64,000 bases of DNA from Elymus sibiricus (Eukaryota; Streptophyta; Magnoliopsida; Poales; Poaceae): contig CM077666.1 of NCBI GenBank assembly GCA_039707655.1, positions 394,153,886 through 394,217,885 on the forward strand. The letters run 5' to 3'. The stretch's first letter is position 1, and every line of letters begins with the position of its first letter. The notes below the pieces were generated by a model, which ran no database searches, was not told where the DNA came from, and saw nothing but the letters and a program-made list of their open reading frames with translations. Below, piece by piece: positions 56,665-64,000 of this stretch. The position numbers were made by a program, and so were the translations under genes.

Positions 56665-56890
56665 TCGACTCAAGCTCCGTCGCATTAACTCAGGGGAGCA
56701 GCTCGCTGGCCACGCCCGCGCATACCGGTCAAAGCGCCTTGTTTCGATGCATGGCCTCTTTTTCAGTGTGAAACCCTAAAGCAAGGGCATTACTGACAAC
56801 GCGCCCCCACGCACGCGCATACATGCAGGTCAAGGTCAAGGGCATGCATGCATACAGATCAACCCACCTCGTTTCAGGTAGCAACATGGC

Positions 56891-56898
56891 TATTTAAA
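56891..56898 (+). promoter_or_regulatory. Candidate TATA box upstream of a truncated ORF
   Basis: TATTTAAA lies about 100 bp before the ATG at 56995. It is followed by a pyrimidine-rich, UTR-like stretch (CTTCTCTTCTCTTCACC). The layout is that of a plant core promoter, by sequence only. Confidence 0.4.
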
Positions 56899-56994
56899 CC
56901 ACCCCGCCCCGTGTACCTCTTCTAGCACACTCTTCCATCTGCGCTGCCCTTCTCTTCTCTTCACCAAATTAGCCAGAGCAAGATCCAATCGAAG

Positions 56995-57199
56995 ATGCAG
57001 TACTACGGGCCCACTTTCCGCCAGCCACCCACCATGTCGGAGCGGCATTACCCCACCGGTGTCGTGGTGGAGACCACACTTCATGTGTGGGCGATCTCGA
57101 GGTGGCGGGGTGCTAGGGAGTTGGCCGAGCGGTTCCTCCGTGCTGGCTTTGCCCACCTCCCAGTAGGCTTGCCAATCATGTTCCGCCTCGAGGAGATGC
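56995..57199 (+). pseudogene. Unknown gene 5' end cut off by Tat element T2
   Basis: The ORF starts MQYYGPTFRQPPTMSERHYP and reads for 68 codons (VVVETTLHVWAISRWRGARE, FRLEEM). At 57200 the LTR of T2 begins, so the remaining codons are retroelement sequence. The rest of the gene, if any, lies beyond the right edge of the window. I do not recognise the family. A TATA-like motif and UTR-like sequence upstream suggest a true 5' end. Confidence 0.42.
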
Positions 57200-58129
57200 T
57201 GTCGTGGTATTCTCACGGCAGATGCCATGGGTAGGCTAATCGAACGTGGTTGGGGCCGAAGGACGTCGGAGGGTTCCGAAGGCAAGAGTGGGGACAAGCG
57301 GTGGATGACACACGATGTACCCAGGTTCGGGGCCCTCCGAGGGAGGTAACACCCCTAGTCCTGCCAACTCAACTAGATGGGTCACCAATCGAGCTACAAT
57401 GGGGCTCCTTGAGCTGTTTAGGGTGGAGGAGGAAGAAGGTCTCGCTCTCTTCTCCGAGTTGAACGGTGGAGTGCTACGCGTGGGGGTCAGTAGTCGAATC
57501 CCTCTGCATGGAGGGCTTCCCGGGGTTACAACGGTAATCTACCGGGCGCGGGGCCCCGTGGTCATTGTCTCACGCCAGACTGTGGGACCCGCCGGTTACT
57601 TGGGCCCGCCGACCGCTCGGTACTGTAGCATGTCTTCGCCTGCGTCATGGTCCAGCGGACATTGTTCTGCTACAGCGCCCCGTCGGGTCACCGCCGCCGA
57701 CCCCGGGCCGAGATATCCGGGCTCCCTGTAGCCATGCTCGCCCGGTCTGCGGGGCGGCGCATGCTGTAGCCACACTGACTCCATCGTGGGGGACATCCCG
57801 TCACCTAGCTGGCTAGGGCCGTCGTCGGCTTGAGCTCCTGCCACCTCCGGCATGGCCGATTCGGATTCCTTCATCGTGCTTGGCCTGGTCAAGAGCCTTG
57901 AAGCCGGCTAGCGTGCGGGCCGGGCTGAGCTTTATCAAGGTGCCTGGCTGGGTTGAGGATCTGCGGGCCGGCTGGGGAGCCGGCCAGGTAGAAGGTCTTC
58001 GACGTGCCGGGCCGGGTCATGGGCGACCGGGTCGGCTGGCGAACGGGCCGGATTGGGGAGTGTTGACCACCCCGGTGCTTTGAAAACGTCAAGCGCTGAT
58101 GACCCTACCCGGGGGTTATCCCCCTGACA
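57200..58129 (-). repeat. 3' LTR of T2
   Basis: This 930-bp GC-rich LTR runs on the minus strand from TGTCAGGGGGATAACCCC to ACCACGACA. The first 30 plus-strand bases resemble the matching end of the T1 LTR. Only one copy is inside the window. Confidence 0.75.
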
Positions 58130-58143
58130 GTAGTCCCCGAAGC
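58130..58143 (-). other. Polypurine tract of T2
   Basis: The minus strand reads GCTTCGGGGACTAC directly upstream of the LTR start TGTCAGGGGG. Its position is right for a plus-strand primer, although the purine run is short. Confidence 0.55.
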
Positions 58144-58694
58144 TGGCGTGGCCGCCGGCTGGAGACCCCAGCAGCTTACCCCCTTGAGGGAGGACGGGCC
58201 TGGCTTGCTGTGAAGGGCGTGCCCGGGTTCGCATGCATCCGGCCTGAGTGGTGGAGGTCGTGAATGGGCCCGTTGTCCCGGCCTTTGGTACCAAAAGTCG
58301 CGCCCGCCACCCGTCGGGGGCTCACCACGTGGCGCCGCTACCAGGCCTCGGCCTGCCAGACCACGCGCGCGACGGGACGTCATCATAGGGTGCGCCCCTC
58401 GGGCCGCGGCCTGGTGCACATGCACGGGATTATCTACGGCGGCCCTGGACGGTTGTGCTCCCCGAGGTGCTTTAATGCGCCTGCACACCGCGGTGGGGGT
58501 GGGGGAGCGTGGGCGCAAACGATCCCACTTCCCTCACACCCCGCGGGATTTAAATGGGGGGAGGGCGAGGAGTCCAGGCACAAACACCCCTTGCCCCACC
58601 CTTCTGTTGTTTCTTCTTCCTCTCTCTCTCTCTCGCCTGCGTCCGTGCGCCCGCCGCCGCCGCCGCTGCGTGCGACAGGCTAACCGCAGCGCGT

Positions 58695-61600
58695 ATGCCC
58701 GCCGCATCATCCGGTGATGGCGACCCAAAAATGCTCGTGGGAAGGCTCCTATGTTTTGGGCGAGCTCATCGCGCGCCTCTGCTCTCGACGGAGGCTGCCG
58801 CCGGCGGAGCGCGTGGCCGCGCGGGCCCCGGGCGACAAGGTCATGCCACGGCCGCAGGGCGGGGAGGTTGTCGTCTTTGTTGAGCATTTCGCTCGCGGGT
58901 TTGGCCTCCCTGCCAGTGGCTTCCTCCGCTGCTTCCTCGACCACTTTGGCCTCCAGCCCCACCACCTGGGGCCCAACTCGATCCTTCAACTCTCTGCGTT
59001 CGTGGCTTTCTGCGTGGGTTATGCCGGGTTCGAGCCATCGGTGGACATCTAGAACAGGTGCTTCTTCCTCAAGCCGCTGACGGTACCGACGCCGGGGGGA
59101 CCGGTGATGACCTCCTGCGGAGCAGCGTGTGTGACCATCCGGCCCGTGGGCAGCTTCCCCAAGCTGCCGCTGCTGGAGTCGGCGAAGAAGTGGCAACGCT
59201 CGTTCTTTTACGTGAAGAACGCTGATCCGGCGTCCGATTACATAAACCTGCCGCCCTTCGAGGACATCGCTCCTGTGGAGAGGCACAATTGGAGCTTCGA
59301 GCTGCGCAGATTGACGGAAGAGGCCATTGCGGTCTGCGGCCGGTTGGAGCAGCTAAAGAACGTGGAGCGCCTGCGCGGAACAGACCTCATCACGGCCTTC
59401 GTCGACCGCCGGGTGCTGCCGTTGTAGCGCCGGCCGCACCGCCTATGCGACATGAGTGGCCGGTTTGACCCGTGCCGGCTGGTGACTTCCGAGCTCACGC
59501 CGGCCCAGGTTGCCAAACGGGTGAACCGCGTCACATCCGCCAAGCTCGACCCGAGCACCTGGAGCTTTGGGAAAGAGCCATATAGCCGTGCGCACCCGGC
59601 GCCCCAGGTATGTCCTTGGCCGGCCTTCACTGTTTCCTTTGCCCTGTCCTGCGCCGTGCTGACGCCGGGTGCGGTGACGAGTGCAGAGGTTCTCTCGCCA
59701 GATCATGCCGAACGGGGTGAACCCGTCGGCCTTCGAGCCAGACAGGGAGGCCTCAGACGCGGAGACCGGGTCGGACGATGACTCGGAGGACCCTGACGAA
59801 GCGCATGAGGCGCATGATGTAATGCCTCTGGCTGCTTCGTCCGCCGCTGCCGGCGAGGCTATCGTTTCGGTGCGGAGGCTGCGGAGGGCGGTAGAGCCGG
59901 AGCCGTCCGGCCGGCCAGAGGGCCCCTCCCGGCCGCATGGGAAGCAGGAGGTCGGGGCCTCGGCCGGAAAATGCCCGGCTGGGCCAGAGCCGGGAGGAAG
60001 GCGCCCGGGCGTGAAGAGGGCGCGTCGTCTTGTACCGACACCGGCCCCGAAACGGGCGATCCCCACGAGCACCGGGTAAGCACCGCTTCGCCGGCCTGGG
60101 GTACAATCCCGGGCCCTTTGCTGTTTCACGTTTTCCTTAGCTTGCTCATCTCTCCCCGCGTGGCGGCAGGGCTCCCATCGTCCTCACCGCTGTGGGGATG
60201 CCGGCCCCGGTCGAGGAAGGTGTTGCTGGGGCCTCCACGCCCGAGGAGCGGGAGTGCACCGCTTGGATGGATCTGGAGCGGGCTATGTTGGAGGAGGCCG
60301 AGCTCTCCACGAAGGCGTGGGCGGACGCGGCGGCACGGAGGGATGCGACGCGTCCGGGCGGAGCCAGGGGCGCCACATGGGGATCCTGGGACTCGAGCTC
60401 GCCACGGCCTCCGATGCGTTCTCGCGAGCCAGCAACCCTCTCGCCGAGGTCGGCTGCCGGCGTGCCTTCCACCAGTCAGGGCGAGAGCGGCGCTCGAGCC
60501 GGCGGCGGGGGTCCTGGCGAAGCCAGCCGTCGGGCCGAAGGGGAGGCACCGTCGGGCGGCGCGAGAGCCGCCTCCCGGAGCGGAGCTAGTGCGAGCTCGG
60601 CCACGCAGCTGCAGAGGGATTGGGCGAGCACCGGCGAGACCTCCAGCGGGGAGTGCCCAAGGTCCCGGACGGCGGCCTTGGATCGGGTGCGAGCTGAGTT
60701 CGCCAACTGCCGTCGCTTCCTATAGGGGTCCTCCGGGGGGGCGCAGGAGCAGCTTGCCTGGCTGGAGGAGGCCGTTGCCGTGAGTTTCCTTCTCCTTCCC
60801 CCTCTTTTGTTTTTGGAAAGTTTTGGTTGCTGATCTTCCTCCTGTAGGGGCTTCACGACCGCCGCGCGACCAGCTACAGGCGGCTGCTCGGGGTGTACCA
60901 GGTGACCGGGGCCGAGCTCATGGTAAGGGACGCGGAACTACAGTGATTCCGTGGGACGCTGTTCTCCTTCAGTGGGGGCGCGTCAGCGCACCCACTGGGT
61001 GTAGCCCCCGAGGTTCGGGACGGTTGCTCTGCTGCCGGGCCGAACCTCTTTTTTTGACCGTTGCTTTTCTCGTCTTTTTCCTTTTTTTTGGTTTTCGCCG
61101 CCCCACTGACCACCCGGCCTGCTTGATGCGCATTTGCCTACATAGGGTCTCGGGAGCTTCGACGCCAGTTGGCGTGCGCCGGTCAGCAGTGCGACCTTCT
61201 GCAGGGGCGGGTGACTCAGCTCGAGGCGGAGCAGGGCCGGCAAGCGGACACCCATCGAGCCAAGCTGGCCCGGCTGGAGGAGGAGCATCGGCGGGCGCTG
61301 GCGGAGAAGGACGAACTGTGGGCGTCGAAGGAGTAGGCGACGCTTGCCGAGGTGCATCTGATTGATGCGCTTCTTGCCGGTAAGCCTCGGGTGCTCCCTT
61401 TACCTGTGTCGTTCGACTGGCTTCAGCTGCCGATTGGTTCCTCACGTGTCTTCTTTTAGGCGCCCTTCCGGAGACCCAGGAGGCGGCCGAAGGCGCTGTG
61501 AGCTCCCATCAGGACAAGCGGCGGGCGGCCGGGAACCGCGTCGAGCGGCTTGCTGCCTAGACGGCGGAGGAGACTACGATCGCCATCAAGGCGCACATGC

Positions 61601-62109
61601 GAACGTTCGGGCGTGTCATGAACCGGCTCCGGAACGCCGGCCTGGCGGTGGTGCGCAGCCTTTGGCCGGACACGGTCCAGCCGGGGAGCGTCAATCGGCT
61701 GGGCCGGTGGCTGGAGATGGCGCCCGCCCGGATTAGTGCCTGGAGAGCCTCCGCCGCGTGAGCCGGCGCTGCGATGGCACTGCGGCTCGCGCTCTCCTGG
61801 TATCTGAGGATGAGCTTGGCTCAACTTGCGATGCAGCGGGTGCAGGCGGAGGCCGACCTGCTGGAGCGGGCAGAGCCGATTGCGTGCCACGCCAGCGCGA
61901 TTACCGCCTTCACCCCTCAGGATGAGTTCTTCAGGGAGCGAAATGCTGACGGCGAGGAGATCCCGGAGGATACCTATGAGCTGTTCTTCACTGATCCCGA
62001 CGGCAGTCAAGCTGAGATGCTCAACGGGGTGGACGACTCGAGTGGCGAGGCGGACTTCGGGGCCACGAAGGAGCCGCGGCGATCCGGCACCGACGAGTCC
62101 TCCGCCTAG
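58695..62109 (+). pseudogene. Multi-exon antisense gene of Tat element T2 (gypsy-type transposon domain)
   Basis: This gene runs opposite to the element. Exon 1 (58695-59607) holds a domain typical of plant 'putative gypsy type transposon' proteins: KCSWEGSYVLGELIARL, VVVFVEHFARGFGLPASGFL, FGLQPHHLGPNSILQLSAFV. The start needs one frameshift near 58725. Further exons with GT-AG junctions are 59687-60075 (acidic, SDDDSEDPDEAHEAHD), 60170-60779, one from 60848, 61146-61379 (coiled coil, ARLEEEHRRALAEKDEL) and 61460-62109. Frames fit across the clear junctions. In-frame stops: TAG at 59050, 59425, 60723, 61334 and 61558, and TGA at 61759. The function is unknown. Antisense extra ORFs are known in Tat elements. 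Confidence 0.78.
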
Positions 62110-63108
62110 AGGGCCATTTTCTGCACCACCTCGTCGGCCCTGAATAGCAGTAATTAGATACTCCGCAGGTCCACCCACTAGGTGTATTTTAAACCTAGAG
62201 GGTCTCGGTCGTGGGCCCTTTGCTAAGTATGCTTATGTATATGTTCTGTTAATGTACGCTCGCCCCCGCTCCCTTTCCTTTGACCTTATTCCTGCGCCCC
62301 TTTCTTCTCGATCCTCTCCCCGCCAGCCGGACAGCTAAGAGCCGGTCTATAGCTAGGTCGAGGAGTCGGATCGACAGAGGGTGCACCATACTTAGGCTCT
62401 TAGGGCGTGAGCGCGGGCAAACCCGTCGTCTGGCTGGCTGGCTGCAAACGGGGAGCCGGCCGGAGCACGGCCAATCGGCATGGCGACGAGCATTCGTGGG
62501 AAACGGTTCAGCCGAGCCGGCCACCCCTCCTTAGCCGTTTTTCTATGTGAGTGCTTCCGGCCCTTGACTCTTGCTGGCCGGACAGCCGGGTTCCGATATG
62601 TGGCCTTGTGGCGCAGAGAAGGTTCTAGGCGATGCACACACTATGTCCGCCGGCAGTGGAAGGTGGCCAGTGAGGTCCTGAGTCCCCGGGCCGGACGCGC
62701 TGACCCGGCAGGGGAGGATCAAAGATGCGTAAGAGGCGCTTTAAACATGAAAACCTTCGACAAAAGTGAAGAGGGGGGAGTCCCCGAGCATAACTCGTGG
62801 CACCTACTGCATTCATTCAAGAGCCAAAGGTGGCTACTTCGATACCGAAAGGGATGATATACACACACACACCATTCTCATTTTTCTTTGCCCAACATGG
62901 AACCTTCTAGGCCGGAAGCAGCAGCCCCCGGGATTGGGCGGCTGTTCTCCGGCTGGTGACGACTTCCGTCGCTCCGGCCGGGGAGAGGATGGGGCTTCGA
63001 CTCACCCGTTGAAGATGTAGCAAGTGACGCCGCGCGGGACCTCACTGCCGCCGGGGGTACCTTCCCCAGGGGAAAGGTGTAGACCGACCAGCCGGGTCCG
63101 GGACCGAG
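62110..63108. other. Spacer between antisense gene and protease region of T2
   Basis: About 1 kb including the probable 3' UTR of the antisense gene. A short AC repeat lies at about 62861-62872. No RT or integrase motif is seen on either strand, and no other gene is credible. Confidence 0.5.
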
Positions 63109-64000
63109 TCACTGCTGGAGGGGGTGCCAGTACCCGGCCGCAGCATTGGGCAAGCCAAAGGGCCAGAAGACGCCGGGATACCCTTCGAGGGAGGCGGCCG
63201 ACGTCCTGGCTTGCTCAGCGGGACCCATGGCAGAGCCCTCGGGACGAAGACCGCCATCTGGGGGGAGCGCGGACAGGACCGCCAACCCCGGCACGTCCAT
63301 CCTCAGGTGGGGGAGCCGAGGCCTTGGCTCGGATCGGAACCGTCCGTCCCCAGCCATTAGTGCGAGAGCGCTCCTCCCTCGCACCGTCGCGCACGCGAAC
63401 CGCCTATGGGAGAGCTGGTCCAGCCTTACCCGTACCCGGCCTTTGCGTGGCGGCTTGGGGCATGCCGGGAGTGATTCGGCGGGTCGAGAGCCGATCCCAA
63501 GTGTGCTCATGCAGGCGCAGAGCCCCGCGATGCTGTCATCGCCGTCATGGGAATGCACGGACCTGACGAGGTGGTTGACAGGGGCGTCTTGCCGGCTTGG
63601 TCCGTCCGCGACCGGCGGCGCTTGTGGTGCGCCTCTGGGCGGCTGATTTGGCACGCCCGGCTGCCCGCGGGACACTGCCAGGAGCCGGTCGAACTGGCGC
63701 TTCTCCTCCGCGATGACCAGGGACTCGGCCAACTTCGAGCCGGCTTTCGCGCGTTCGACGGGCTTCCTGAAGTCCCCGACTATGGTTATGATCCCCTTGG
63801 GACCCGGCTTCTTCATCTTCAGGTAAGCGTAGTGGGGGATCGCCATGAACTTGGCCAATGCCGGCCGGCCCAGGAGCGCGTGGTAAGGGCTGCTCAGGTC
63901 CACCACCTCGAACCAGATCGGTTCGTGGCGAAAGTTGTGCGCGTCGCCGAACAGCACGTCCAGTCGGACCTTGCCAATTGGGGAGCAAGAGAGACAGGGC
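63109..64000 (-). pseudogene. Protease-region fragment of T2
   Basis: From the window edge the minus strand reads RLDVLFGDAHNFRHEP, WFEVVDLSSPYHALLGRPAL, AKFMAIPHYAYLKMKKPGPK and IITIVGDFRKPVERAKAG. This is the conserved segment after the Tat protease, homologous to 2901-3410. Past about 63680 the frame continues through a Pro/Gly/Arg-rich region without recognisable domains and stops at 63109. The usual RT start does not follow. The upstream active site and gag lie beyond position 64000. Confidence 0.7.

Larger units (their letters stand above)
57200..64000 (-). mobile_element. Tat-type Gypsy element T2 with antisense gene, 5' end outside window
   Basis: Reading rightwards, the order is 3' LTR (57200-58129), polypurine tract, a spliced gene on the plus strand (58695-62109), spacer, then protease/gag-type sequence on the minus strand to the window end. 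The LTR start (TGTCGTGG, then CACGGCAGATGCC) is related to that of T1. The protease segment matches that of T1. Where RT, RNase H and integrase should be, only the antisense gene and spacer are found. T2 therefore appears to be non-autonomous or internally deleted. It cut an unknown gene at 57199. Confidence 0.75.

Noticed and set aside
56338..56688. Gene model over the minisatellite with Cys/Trp-rich peptides
   Set aside because: Several frames give similar peptides, with no promoter-to-stop structure. They are by-products of the repeat.
56428..56771. Repeat protein encoded by the CAGCTGCTGGCCAC array
   Set aside because: The unit length is mostly 28 bp, so the frame shifts at each unit. 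Repeated peptides appear in several frames, as expected for non-coding tandem DNA.
63109..63210. RT-like motif (WPFGLPNAAAGYW) in the protease region of T2
   Set aside because: It resembles the MPFGLKNAGATYQ box only loosely. No other RT motifs surround it in order, so it was not taken as RT.

Overview
The window is a block of nested transposable elements from a large grass genome. It is most likely Triticeae (wheat, Aegilops, barley or rye), judged from a BARE/Angela-like Copia LTR, Tat and chromovirus Gypsy elements, Athila-like elements and the depth of nesting. It contains one ordinary host gene that looks intact: a nine-exon plus-strand Nudix hydrolase of 360 aa at 26224-28111. I saw no rRNA, tRNA or CRISPR array.

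Layout. 1-15053: minus-strand Tat-lineage Gypsy element (T1) with its 5' LTR at 14526-15053. Its gag is split by a full Athila-like element (A1, 4752-11399, TSD CGGGA) and by a solo LTR of the same family (11668-13214, TSD TTGGG). 15060-16342: a broken unknown ORF and probable DNA-transposon remnant. 16445-24896: decayed minus-strand Copia element (TSD GAATT) holding another A1-family solo LTR (16885-18453, TSD CTAAA). 24897-30904: the gene island with the Nudix gene and two 5'-truncated LINE insertions, each with a target-site duplication. 30905-47868: plus-strand Angela/BARE-like Copia element. Its 5' LTR is split by a minus-strand chromovirus-type Gypsy element (32214-43134, TSD CTTTC), and its interior carries a Mutator-type foldback MITE (46074-46469). 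47869-56146: a second Athila-like family as LTR-internal-LTR-partial internal, with a solo LTR of another family inside it (50322-51897, TSD ACAAG) and an intact 354-aa ATHILA-ORF1-like ORF. 56147-57199: unassigned DNA with a 28-bp minisatellite and a truncated ORF. 57200-64000: a second Tat-type element (T2) with its 3' LTR at the left, a spliced antisense gene, and a gag/protease region running off the right end without recognisable RT or integrase.

The genes do not form a pathway. The retroelement proteins (gag, protease, RT, RNase H, integrase) are nearly all disabled. The most informative signals are evolutionary: a probable gene-conversion tract between two LTRs 7 kb apart, nonsense codons that are almost all TAG in otherwise frame-preserved Tat genes, a large LTR deletion with a templated filler at its junction, and a multi-exon antisense gene inside a Tat element that lacks pol. 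No clearly new biological system was identified; the unknown retroelement ORFs and repeat architectures are listed as leads.
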